Positions 1 to 6,220 of a DNA stretch of 6,220 nt are shown piece by piece. A program made the position numbers and the translations under genes. Source of the DNA: Coriobacteriales bacterium (GTDB lineage Bacteria > Actinomycetota > Coriobacteriia > Coriobacteriales > UBA8131); assembly GCA_031286975.1 (NCBI GenBank), contig JAITTM010000042.1, positions 1 through 6,220 on the forward strand, in the 5' to 3' direction. The notes beneath the pieces were generated by a model. That model worked only from the letters and a program-made list of their open reading frames with translations. It did not search any database and was not told the origin of the DNA. The stretch's first letter is position 1. Each line of letters starts with the position of its first letter.

Positions 1-1
1 A

Positions 2-205
2 TCCAGAACTCAGTCGAAGCGAGTGCCGCTGCATGCCAGCGGCAAACTGCCATCAGTGCAGCCCGCCGAAACCCAGGCGGAACGACCGCCACTGCATGCC
101 AGCAGCACACTTCCATCGGTGCAAGCCGCCGAGTCGCAGCCGCAGATGACGGGGCAGATGCCCGCAGCCACGCAGAGCGACACGTTGCCGCAGGTCGATG
201 CCGCG
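2..205 (+). repeat. 63-base (21-codon) imperfect tandem repeat in the 5' part of ftsE
   Basis: Two clear copies lie at 26-88 and 89-151. The 12-mer CTGCATGCCAGC occurs at 29-40 and again at 92-103, exactly 63 bases apart. In the ftsE frame the copies read PLHASGKLPSVQPAETQAER and PLHASSTLPSVQAAESQPQ. The residues before copy 1 (SRTQSKR, from base 2) resemble the end of the unit (AETQAER), so an earlier copy probably lies outside the window. A degenerate third copy (TLPQVDAA, 182-205) follows with a four-residue spacing shift. Of the eight codons that differ in the first 15 codons of the two main copies, five are silent third-position changes, which suggests the repeat is translated. Confidence 0.85.
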
Positions 206-925
206 CCGCGCAAGATGGCCGGCATCAAACCAGTCATATCCTTCGAGCGCCTGACCAAGACCTATCCCACGCAGCCCAAAAAACCAGCCCTCAACAACGT
301 CTCGATGCAGATATTTCCTGGTGAGTTCGTGTTTTTGGTGGGCCACTCCGGCAGCGGCAAGTCGACCTTCGTGCGCCTCATCAACCGCGAGCTCATTGCC
401 ACCAGCGGCAAACTCATCGTTGCTGGCGAGGATCTCCTGCGAATGCGCGGCTGGCGCGTGCCCTATCTGCGCCGCAACATCGGTTGCGTCTTTCAGGATT
501 TCAAGCTCCTGCCCAACAAGACGGCCTTTCAAAATGTCGCCTTTGGCCTGGAGGTCATCGGTAAGTCCCGGCACATCATCCGCACGCAGGTGCCTGAGGT
601 GCTGCGTCTAGTAGGTCTTGAGGATAAGACCGACAAGCTGCCCGACCAACTCAGCGGCGGCGAGCAGCAGCGTGTCTCCATCGCGCGCGCCATCGTCAAT
701 CGCCCGCCATTGCTCATCTGTGACGAACCCACCGGCAATCTCGACCCACAGACCTCGTTGGGTATCATGCGGCTGCTCGATCGCATCAATCGCACGGGTA
801 CCACCATCCTGGTGGCAACCCACGACCGTGAGATGGTCGACTCAATGCGCAAACGTGTTATCGCACTCGAGAACGGTTATCTGGTGCGCGACCAGGACAG
901 GGGGGTGTACGGACTCGATGCGTAG
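2..925 (+). CDS. ftsE: Cell division ATP-binding protein FtsE, 5'-partial, with repeat-bearing N-terminal extension
   Basis: FtsE is the cytoplasmic ATPase of the FtsEX complex, which couples ATP hydrolysis to activation of peptidoglycan hydrolases at the division site. Numbering residues from the GTG at 23, the ABC core runs from about 71 to 300, the usual FtsE length of about 230 residues. It shows Walker A GHSGSGKST (107-115), Q-loop VFQDF (Q158), signature LSGGEQQR (210-217), Walker B LLICDEPTGNLD (230-241) and H-loop ATHD (H267). The C-terminal VRDQDRGVYG resembles actinobacterial FtsE tails. About 70 extra residues rich in Pro, Ala and Gln precede the core. The frame stays open to the left edge, so the real start is probably outside the window. 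The in-frame starts at GTG 23, ATG 146, ATG 158 and ATG 215 lack a clear Shine-Dalgarno sequence. A start at ATG 215 would give a normal-length FtsE and cannot be excluded. The gene overlaps ftsX by 8 bases. The FtsE identity is very secure; the N-terminus is not. Confidence 0.95.
   Translation, partial: SRTQSKRVPLHASGKLPSVQPAETQAERPPLHASSTLPSVQAAESQPQMTGQMPAATQSDTLPQVDAAPRKMAGIKPVISFERLTKTYPTQPKKPALNNVSMQIFPGEFVFLVGHSGSGKSTFVRLINRELIATSGKLIVAGEDLLRMRGWRVPYLRRNIGCVFQDFKLLPNKTAFQNVAFGLEVIGKSRHIIRTQVPEVLRLVGLEDKTDKLPDQLSGGEQQRVSIARAIVNRPPLLICDEPTGNLDPQTSLGIMRLLDRINRTGTTILVATHDREMVDSMRKRVIALENGYLVRDQDRGVYGLDA
899..907 (+). promoter_or_regulatory. Ribosome binding site of ftsX inside ftsE
   Basis: The G-rich run AGGGGGGTG ends 10 bases before the ATG at 918 and lies within the last codons of ftsE. 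It supports ATG 918 as the ftsX start rather than any of the upstream in-frame codons back to 618, which would overlap the ftsE Walker B region. Spacing is slightly long, and coupling to ftsE termination at 923-925 probably contributes. Confidence 0.55.
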
Positions 926-1823
926 TTTCTTCTATTTCATCAAAGAGGCTCTTCGCAATACCAAGAAGAACTTCTCCACCACAGTAGGTGCCGTTATCAC
1001 CATCTTCCTCTCGCTTTTGGTGATAGGGGTGTTCATACTGGTCAGTCTGGTGATCGACCGCGTTGTGCAGTCGGTTGAGGATCAGGTTTCCATCACGGTC
1101 TTTGTGGCTGACGGCGCGGAGCAGGGCAATATCGACCTGCTGATAAGCTATACCCAGAGCTTGCCCGACGTGAGCGAGGTGACATTCACTACCAAAGAGC
1201 AGGCGATCGAGAAGTTCAAGGAGACCTCTGACGCCGGCATCGTCGAGCAGCTCGACGGCAATCCGCTGCCCGCGTCCATCGAGGTGCAGCTCGCTGATCC
1301 CGAGCAGGTCGAGAATGTCGTTGCCGCCATAACCTCCCACGAAGTCTACCTGCAGGTGATCCATCAGCCGGATAACCCCGCAACATCCATCCGCTACGGC
1401 AAGGAGATCATCAATCAGCTCTTCTCGGTTGCCGATACCATCCGCTATGTCTGTATGGTGCTGGTGGTTCTGCTTATCTTTGTTGCGCTTATCTTCATCA
1501 ACAACACCATCCGCCTCGCCATCCTGGCGCGCCGCAAGGAGATCGCCATCATGCGCCTGGTGGGTGCCTCCAACGGGTTTATCCGCGGGCCCTTCTTGAT
1601 GGAGGGAGCCCTGCAGTCCCTGGTGGGCGCCGGGCTTGCTGTTGGCACCATCACCTTGCTCTGCGACAACCTGTTGCCGCATATCACCAGCTCGATCAGC
1701 TGGCTCAACCTGAGCTTGGACACAACGGAGCTGGGGCAGATATACCTTTTGCTCCTGGGTGTCGGGGTAGCGATAGGGCTTATCGGATCCGCCTTGGCAA
1801 TGCGTCGCTACCTCAAGGTCTGA
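918..1823 (+). CDS. ftsX: Cell division protein FtsX
   Basis: FtsX is the integral-membrane partner of FtsE. It transmits the ATPase cycle through its extracellular domain to a peptidoglycan hydrolase or adaptor. The product is 301 residues, normal for Gram-positive FtsX. A short basic cytoplasmic N-terminus (1-20) is followed by TM1 (about 22-46) and a large extracellular domain (about 48-165) with the family motif LPASIEV (117-123). The C-terminal half holds TM2 (about 175-195), the cytoplasmic loop ending in MRLVGASNGFIRGPF (212-226), TM3 (about 228-250) and TM4 (about 274-295). This is the typical four-helix FtsX/MacB-like permease layout. The ATG at 918 overlaps the end of ftsE by 8 bases, which favours balanced production of the two subunits. 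The frame is open further upstream, but those residues do not resemble FtsX and are rejected. The extracellular partner of this FtsX is not encoded in the window. Confidence 0.97.
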   Translation: MRSFFYFIKEALRNTKKNFSTTVGAVITIFLSLLVIGVFILVSLVIDRVVQSVEDQVSITVFVADGAEQGNIDLLISYTQSLPDVSEVTFTTKEQAIEKFKETSDAGIVEQLDGNPLPASIEVQLADPEQVENVVAAITSHEVYLQVIHQPDNPATSIRYGKEIINQLFSVADTIRYVCMVLVVLLIFVALIFINNTIRLAILARRKEIAIMRLVGASNGFIRGPFLMEGALQSLVGAGLAVGTITLLCDNLLPHITSSISWLNLSLDTTELGQIYLLLLGVGVAIGLIGSALAMRRYLKV

Positions 1824-1826
1824 GTC

Positions 1827-3305
1827 TTGAACGGGCGGGAGCCAGAAGAGCATCGAGTGGGCGACGAGCAGAGCGCGCCTTCTTCTGAATCCGCGCCCGA
1901 CCAACAGCTCACGCAGCGCACGCAACGCACGCGGCGCGCACAGGGGCGCGGCAGGCTAGGCGGCAGGCTGGGCACTCTGCTCGTCTCGGTACTGGCTTTG
2001 GCTCTGGTGTTCTCGCTGGGAAACCTGGCCTCCTACCTGGGCTTTGTGCAGATCGGCAGCGTTCTGCATCTGCAAAGCACGCTCACTCAGGGCGAGGACA
2101 CGCCCGAAAAGCCGGTTGCGTCAAGCGTGCTTGCTGCCCGTCTCACCGAGGTTGCCAACGCTGTTGACCGTCATGCCCTGGCGACCCTCACCCAGCAAAC
2201 GCTCGACGATGAGACCACGGCGCTTTTGCGCTCCTATCTGGAAGCGCTGGGCGACCCCTATGCGCAGTACTATACCGCAGAAGAGTACGCCGCCTATAAA
2301 CGTACATCCAGTGGCGCTTTCAGCGGGATTGGTGTGCTGCTGGCTGTTATTGACGAGAAGGTCACGGTTCTGGATGTCTATGACGGCTCACCCGCGCAGG
2401 ATGAGGGCGTCCAGGCAGGTGATGTGTTGGTGGCAATCGACGGCGTGCGCAAACAATGGGAGATAAACGAGGCAACACACAGCATCCAGCGCGCGGAGGG
2501 CGAGCAGGTCACCATCATCTGGCTGCGTGACGGTGTCGAGCGCAGCACCACGCTGACCCTGCGCTCGGTGAATATCCCCAACCTTATTGTGGAGCAGATC
2601 GGCGAGGTGGGCTACATCTATCTGGCGCGCTTCAACGCGCAGAGCGAGGCGGAATTGCGCTCCGCCATCAGCAGTCTGGACTCAGACGGCGTCGAGGGCT
2701 TCATCCTCGACCTGCGCGATAACCCTGGGGGCTTGCTCAACCAGGCCATCGGCATCACCTCGCTCTTTGTTGAGCAAGGTGCCGTGGTGAAAATCGAGGG
2801 CAGGCAGAGCACGGATACCCGCAGGGTCAACGGCGATTTTCTCACCAGCAAACCGCTGGTTGTGCTGGTCAACGGCTCAAGCGCCTCGGCCTCCGAGCTG
2901 GTGGCAGCCGCGCTGCAAGACCACGGGCGCGCCCTTGTGGTGGGCGAGGTGACCTATGGCAAGGGCACCGTGCAAGAGACCACCGAGCTCAGCTTTGGCG
3001 GTGCCGTCAAATACACCATCGCGCACTACTTAAGCCCCAACGGCACCAGGATCGACGGCGTAGGCGTGACCCCTGATATCATCGTGGCTCCCTTAACAGC
3101 AGAAGAAGCTGCAAAGGAGCCCGAGTCTGCCACCGATAGTGACTCGCCCGCCCCCACGCAAACCCCTCCCGCTGCGGACGGAGCAGCTGGCACAGGCACC
3201 GATGCCGCAGGCGGCGCAGACAGCAAACCCTTCTATGTGGCCGGGCGTGACGCGCAACTCGATGCCGCCCTCAAGGCACTCCGCGCCCAACTGCCCAGCG
3301 CATAG
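1827..3305 (+). CDS. S41 family C-terminal processing peptidase (CtpA/Tsp-like), membrane-anchored
   Basis: This is a serine protease of the S41 family, which uses a Ser-Lys dyad and recognises C-terminal tails through a PDZ domain. Numbering from the TTG at 1827 gives 492 residues. A cytoplasmic Arg/Gln-rich segment (1-47) is followed by one membrane helix (about 48-72), so the rest is extracytoplasmic. A helical region (about 100-160) leads into the PDZ domain (about 163-245), then the protease domain (about 255-420). In NGSSASASE the predicted nucleophile is S354, with K379 and Q383 in YGKGTVQ; the 25- and 4-residue spacings match Tsp. A low-complexity Ala/Pro/Thr/Asp tail (424-466) precedes a short C-terminal helix. 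The start is uncertain: TTG 1827 has AAGG 8 bases upstream, while GTG 1857 has AGAAGAG 6 bases upstream and would give 482 residues. The gene lies 3 bases after ftsX. Its substrate is unknown; a role in envelope maturation beside FtsEX is inference. Confidence 0.95.
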   Translation: MNGREPEEHRVGDEQSAPSSESAPDQQLTQRTQRTRRAQGRGRLGGRLGTLLVSVLALALVFSLGNLASYLGFVQIGSVLHLQSTLTQGEDTPEKPVASSVLAARLTEVANAVDRHALATLTQQTLDDETTALLRSYLEALGDPYAQYYTAEEYAAYKRTSSGAFSGIGVLLAVIDEKVTVLDVYDGSPAQDEGVQAGDVLVAIDGVRKQWEINEATHSIQRAEGEQVTIIWLRDGVERSTTLTLRSVNIPNLIVEQIGEVGYIYLARFNAQSEAELRSAISSLDSDGVEGFILDLRDNPGGLLNQAIGITSLFVEQGAVVKIEGRQSTDTRRVNGDFLTSKPLVVLVNGSSASASELVAAALQDHGRALVVGEVTYGKGTVQETTELSFGGAVKYTIAHYLSPNGTRIDGVGVTPDIIVAPLTAEEAAKEPESATDSDSPAPTQTPPAADGAAGTGTDAAGGADSKPFYVAGRDAQLDAALKALRAQLPSA

Positions 3306-3307
3306 TC

Positions 3308-5335
3308 ATGGCGCACAGAACACGCAAAGGCAGACGCAGCGGTCACACGGCGGTCTCTGTTGGCATCATCCACATCGCCCGCAAGGGCTACGGCTTTGTG
3401 GACACCCCCGAGGGCGAATACTTCGTGCTGCGCGGGTATATCCGTGGCGCGATGGACGGCGACCTGGTTGAGGTCGTGCGCCTGCGCAGACTTGAGGATC
3501 GCCGTCGCCAGCAGATACGCAGGGCTGGTACGCAGCATCTGCATCCGGGCGCAGGCGATGGCGGGCGCGAGATGCTGGGCGGCGTGCGCCGCGTCTTGGA
3601 GCGCGCGCATCAAACCGTGGTGGGGACACTGCACCTCAACGACGGGCTGGGCGTGGTGACCCCCGTTGACGAACATCTGCCCTACCACGTCTTCCTCGAC
3701 AGGCGTGCCGTTGGTGCGCCCGCACAGGAGGGTGACGTGGTGGTGGTGCGCCTGACCACCTATCCCAGCAAGATCGAGGCAGCGCAGGGCTATATCGAAG
3801 AGGTGGTTGGCCATGCTGACCAGAAGGGCATGGACATCGAGGTCATTATCCGCAAACACGGTTTGGAAACCCTGTTCAGCGCCGCGGCACTGGAGGAGGC
3901 GGAAGTGCTGGCAGAGGCTGCGCCAGCACACAAAGAGGCGGAGCGCCGCGACCTGCGGGAGCGCCTCATCTTCACCATCGACCCGACGGATGCGCGCGAT
4001 TTTGACGACGCGCTCAGTGTCGACTTCATTGAGGGGCAGCTGCGCCTGGGCGTGCATATCGCGGACGTGAGCGCCTTCGTGCAATGGGGGAGCGCGCTTG
4101 ATCTCGAGGCGCGGCGACGCGCTACCAGCGTCTACCTGCCCGACCGCGTGATTCCCATGCTGCCCTCGCAGATAAGCGACAACCTCTGCTCATTGCGCCC
4201 CAATGAGGATCGCCTCGCCTTCACGGTTGATATGATCATGCGCTCGGACGGCAGCGTGCAAAGCGCCGAGCTTTATCCCTCGCTCATACACTCAGCCGCC
4301 CGCCTTACCTACGATGAGGCGCAGGATATCCTGGACGCGGGGCATGTCCCAACAAGCCTTCAGCGCGAAACGCGGCTCGAACCCGAGCGACTCCTTGAGC
4401 TGAGCCTCAGGCTCCTTGCTCTCAACAAGCTCAGCAAGAAGCTCACGCGGCGGCGCTTGGCGCGCGGAGCCATCGAGTTCGAGGGTGTCGAGGCCAAGGT
4501 CAGTCTTGACGAGCAGGGCGTGCCCACCGGCGTACGTCTGCGCAGCAAGACCGAGGCGACCTCGCTGGTTGAAGAGGCGATGATCCTGGCAAACGAGACC
4601 GTTGCCGCCCATATGCTCAAGCGCGGGGCGCCCATGGTGTTCCGCATCCACGACGAGCCCTTCCAGGCTGCTCTCGATGAACTGCTGCCGACTTTGCAGG
4701 AGTTTGGCTACGCAGCGCAGCGTGCGCCGCAGACCTCACCTGAGATCCAGCGGATACTGGATGCCAGCGCAGGCAAACCCGAGCACGCGCTTATCAGCAC
4801 CTTGCTGCTGCGTGCGATGAAGCGTGCCAAGTACGCGCCGGTCTACACCACCCACTTTGGGCTGGCATCGAGCGCCTATACGCACTTCACTTCTCCTATT
4901 CGTCGTTATCCCGACCTCATGGTGCACCGCCTGCTCAAGTATCAGTTGGCCGCGGAGGAGGTTCCGGCCTCTATCAGCTCGCAGCTTGCGTGGATCTGTG
5001 AGCACAGCTCCAACAACGAGCGCGAGGCCGAGCATACCGAGAACGACGCGATCGCGCTTAAGCTGGCGGAGTTTTTGGCGCCGCGGGTGGGGGAGCGCTT
5101 TGAGGGCATCGTCACGGGGCTCAACTCCTATGGGTTTTATGTGCGCGAGAACAGTACCACCGCTGAGGGTTTTGTGGAGCGCTCCAGTTTTGAGCAGCCG
5201 CTCGACTATGATCAGGCACACCAGCGCTACATCGATGCCGACACAGGCACAGCGTATCGTCTGGGGCAACTCGTGAAGCTCGTGCTGAAAGACGTCGACC
5301 TCAGCAAATCGAGCATCCAGTTTGTGATAGGCTGA
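3308..5335 (+). CDS. rnr: Ribonuclease R (RNB/RNase II superfamily 3'-5' exoribonuclease)
   Basis: RNase R is a processive, hydrolytic 3'-5' exoribonuclease that can degrade structured RNA. It acts in mRNA and rRNA turnover and, in many bacteria, with tmRNA. The 675-residue product has a first cold-shock/OB domain (about 17-60, GIIHIARKGYGFVDT), an Arg-rich linker, a second OB domain (about 103-165), the RNB catalytic domain (about 215-545) and a C-terminal S1 domain (about 596-674). The magnesium-binding motif IDPTDARDFDDA supplies D225, D231, D233 and D234, aligning with D201, D207, D209 and D210 of E. coli RNase II. HFTSPIRRYPDLMVHR (526-541) carries the conserved catalytic-pocket arginine. 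The N-terminal helix-turn-helix and Lys-rich tail of the longer E. coli enzyme are absent, as in many Gram-positive RNase R proteins. ATG 3308 lies 2 bases after the S41 stop with no visible Shine-Dalgarno sequence, so translation is probably coupled. Later ATG codons would cut into the first OB domain. Confidence 0.97.
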   Translation: MAHRTRKGRRSGHTAVSVGIIHIARKGYGFVDTPEGEYFVLRGYIRGAMDGDLVEVVRLRRLEDRRRQQIRRAGTQHLHPGAGDGGREMLGGVRRVLERAHQTVVGTLHLNDGLGVVTPVDEHLPYHVFLDRRAVGAPAQEGDVVVVRLTTYPSKIEAAQGYIEEVVGHADQKGMDIEVIIRKHGLETLFSAAALEEAEVLAEAAPAHKEAERRDLRERLIFTIDPTDARDFDDALSVDFIEGQLRLGVHIADVSAFVQWGSALDLEARRRATSVYLPDRVIPMLPSQISDNLCSLRPNEDRLAFTVDMIMRSDGSVQSAELYPSLIHSAARLTYDEAQDILDAGHVPTSLQRETRLEPERLLELSLRLLALNKLSKKLTRRRLARGAIEFEGVEAKVSLDEQGVPTGVRLRSKTEATSLVEEAMILANETVAAHMLKRGAPMVFRIHDEPFQAALDELLPTLQEFGYAAQRAPQTSPEIQRILDASAGKPEHALISTLLLRAMKRAKYAPVYTTHFGLASSAYTHFTSPIRRYPDLMVHRLLKYQLAAEEVPASISSQLAWICEHSSNNEREAEHTENDAIALKLAEFLAPRVGERFEGIVTGLNSYGFYVRENSTTAEGFVERSSFEQPLDYDQAHQRYIDADTGTAYRLGQLVKLVLKDVDLSKSSIQFVIG

Positions 5336-5426
5336 TTACCTGCTGCTTGAAGTGCCCTTTGACGGCCTGCCGCAAGAGCGCACAAACGAGCGAACAAAGC
5401 ACAACCGCACAGCGAAAGGAACGTAC
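5336..5426 (+). other. Intergenic gap and putative leader between rnr and the M42 peptidase gene
   Basis: This is the only gap of any size in the window. Its right half (about 5380-5420) is A- and C-rich and unlikely to fold, with a loose direct repeat: GCACAAACGAGCGAA at 5380-5394 and GCACAACCGCACAGCGAA at 5399-5416. TTGACG at 5359-5364 matches five of six bases of a -35 box, but no good -10 box follows at 16-18 bases, so a promoter is possible but unproven. I see no GC-rich hairpin followed by a T run, hence no intrinsic terminator for rnr. Confidence 0.4.
5414..5420 (+). promoter_or_regulatory. Ribosome binding site of the M42 peptidase gene
   Basis: GAAAGGA ends 6 bases before the ATG at 5427. 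Good purine content and spacing fix this ATG as the start. It is the clearest Shine-Dalgarno site in the window, consistent with independent translation of this gene after the 91-base gap. Confidence 0.75.
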
Positions 5427-6220
5427 ATGAACAGGAAGGACCTCGAATTTCTCCGCAGTCTTACCCAGGCGCCCTCGCCCTCGGGGTATGAGGTGCCGGC
5501 GGCGCAGTTGCTGCGCGAGCGTTTGACTGGGGTTGCAGACAGCGTTGAGACCAACGTGCTGGGCAGCGTGCACGCCACGCTCAAGGGCACGGGCAACGGC
5601 CCCAGCGTCATGATTGCCGGGCACATCGACGAGGTGGGCCTCATGGTGCACTATATCAGCGACGAGGGCTATATCAGCTTCTCGGCGATTGGCGGCGTTG
5701 ACGCGGCGATCCTGCCGGGGCTGCGTGTTGACGTGCACTGCAAAGACGGCGTGCTGCGCGGTGTGATGGGTCGTAAGCCCATACACCTCATCGAGCCCGA
5801 CGAGCGCAAGACCGTCACGCCTTTGGATAAGCTCTTCATCGACGTGGGACTGACCGGCAAGGAGGCCAAAAAGCGCATCCGCATTGGTGACCCTATCACC
5901 TATGGCGTGGGCTTTGAGGAGTATGGCGACGGGTTTGCGGTCGCGCGCGCCTTTGACGACAAGCTGGGCGTATGGATCGCCGCCCGCGTGCTTGAGGAGG
6001 TCAAGAGGGCTGGCGGCGCCAAGGGTGACTACATCGCCGCTGGCACCGTACAAGAGGAGATTGGCCTGCGCGGCGGCGAGACCTCTGCCTACGGGGTCGA
6101 TCCCGTCATCGGCATCAGCGCTGAGGTGGGTCATGCAACCGACTACCCCGGCATCGACAAGACAAAGCACGGCGAGGCCATCTGCGGCAAAGGCCCCCTT
6201 ATCGCGCGCGGTCCCAACAT
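5427..6220 (+). CDS. M42 family metallo-aminopeptidase, 3'-partial
   Basis: M42 enzymes are cytosolic, two-metal aminopeptidases, often large TET-type oligomers, that trim peptides released by protein breakdown. The family includes glutamyl and deblocking aminopeptidases and proteins mislabelled as endoglucanases. The first 264 residues are present of a family length near 350. The N-terminus LTQAPSPSGYE (12-22) is typical. Metal and catalytic motifs follow in order: AGHIDEVGLMV (64-74; H66, D68), ARAFDDKLG (173-181; the D177-D178 pair), VQEEIGLRGG (208-217; catalytic E210 and ligand E211) and the distal motif AEVGHATDYPG (232-242). An insert (about 75-165) corresponds to the family's dimerisation domain. 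GKGPLIARGPN (254-264) matches the conserved block before the last metal-binding His, which lies beyond the window. Residue E233 sits where most members have Asp. No membrane segment or signal peptide is visible. The exact substrate preference cannot be read from sequence, so no symbol is given. Confidence 0.94.
   Translation, partial: MNRKDLEFLRSLTQAPSPSGYEVPAAQLLRERLTGVADSVETNVLGSVHATLKGTGNGPSVMIAGHIDEVGLMVHYISDEGYISFSAIGGVDAAILPGLRVDVHCKDGVLRGVMGRKPIHLIEPDERKTVTPLDKLFIDVGLTGKEAKKRIRIGDPITYGVGFEEYGDGFAVARAFDDKLGVWIAARVLEEVKRAGGAKGDYIAAGTVQEEIGLRGGETSAYGVDPVIGISAEVGHATDYPGIDKTKHGEAICGKGPLIARGPN

Noticed and set aside
10..258. Cys-rich 82-codon open frame on the - strand over the ftsE repeats
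   Set aside because: Its repeated CTDGS.LACSG pattern simply mirrors the 63-base repeat, it runs into the FtsE core region, and the + frame continues without a stop into FtsE.
618..917. Upstream in-frame extension of ftsX
   Set aside because: It overlaps the ftsE signature and Walker B region in another frame and does not resemble FtsX; ATG 918 gives the family-standard start.
858..1925. 355-codon open frame on the - strand opposite ftsX
   Set aside because: It is antisense to a clear FtsX, is His/Asp/Gln-rich without family resemblance, and is explained by third-position GC bias.
3233..4084. 283-codon open frame on the - strand opposite the S41 tail and the 5' part of rnr
   Set aside because: It spans the ctp-rnr junction antisense, has no recognisable domain or ribosome binding site, and RNase R covers the same bases convincingly.
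5341..5380. Possible rho-independent terminator after rnr
   Set aside because: Only a four-base complementarity (CTTG with CAAG) is visible, with no GC-rich stem or following T run.
5359..5387. Sigma-70-like promoter before the M42 gene (TTGACG plus a -10 box)
   Set aside because: The -35 match is good, but the best sequence at 17-base spacing (ACAAAC) is a poor -10 box, so it is not listed as a promoter.
5301..6170. 289-codon open frame on the - strand opposite the M42 gene
   Set aside because: It is the antisense shadow of a coding frame with all M42 motifs in order and a good ribosome binding site.

Overview
The window holds a tightly packed, co-directional block of five protein genes on the + strand: ftsE (its 5' end lies outside the window), ftsX, an S41 C-terminal processing peptidase, rnr (RNase R), and the first 264 codons of an M42 metallo-aminopeptidase that runs off the right edge. 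The GC-rich composition, the strong G/C third-position bias, the GTG/TTG start candidates and the order ftsE-ftsX-ctp-rnr suggest a high-GC Gram-positive. My best guess is an actinobacterium of the class Coriobacteriia; this is an inference from style and gene order, not a marker-gene identification.

Layout: 2-925 is the FtsE ATPase. It is preceded in the same open frame by a Pro/Ala/Gln-rich N-terminal extension built from 21-residue tandem repeats that enter from the left edge. ftsX starts inside the end of ftsE (8-base overlap, 918-925). The S41 peptidase starts 3 bases after ftsX if its TTG is used. rnr starts 2 bases after the S41 stop. These four genes are almost certainly one transcription and translation unit. 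A 91-base gap (5336-5426) with a purine-rich, G-poor leader precedes the M42 peptidase, which has its own good ribosome binding site. I see no convincing terminator in the gap, so the M42 gene could be read from the same transcript.

Biology: FtsE and FtsX form the membrane ABC-type complex that gates peptidoglycan hydrolysis at division. The S41 protease is a single-pass membrane protein whose protease part would act outside the membrane on envelope or secreted proteins. RNase R degrades structured RNA and takes part in RNA quality control. The M42 enzyme is a cytosolic peptide-trimming aminopeptidase.

Most of the window is ordinary core genome. The one unusual element is the repeat-bearing N-terminal extension of FtsE. 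Smaller points are an Asp-to-Glu change at an expected metal-ligand position of the M42 peptidase, the absence of smpB after rnr, an Arg-rich linker in RNase R and an uncertain start for the S41 peptidase. I found no RNA genes, CRISPR arrays, mobile elements or signs of an undescribed multi-gene system.
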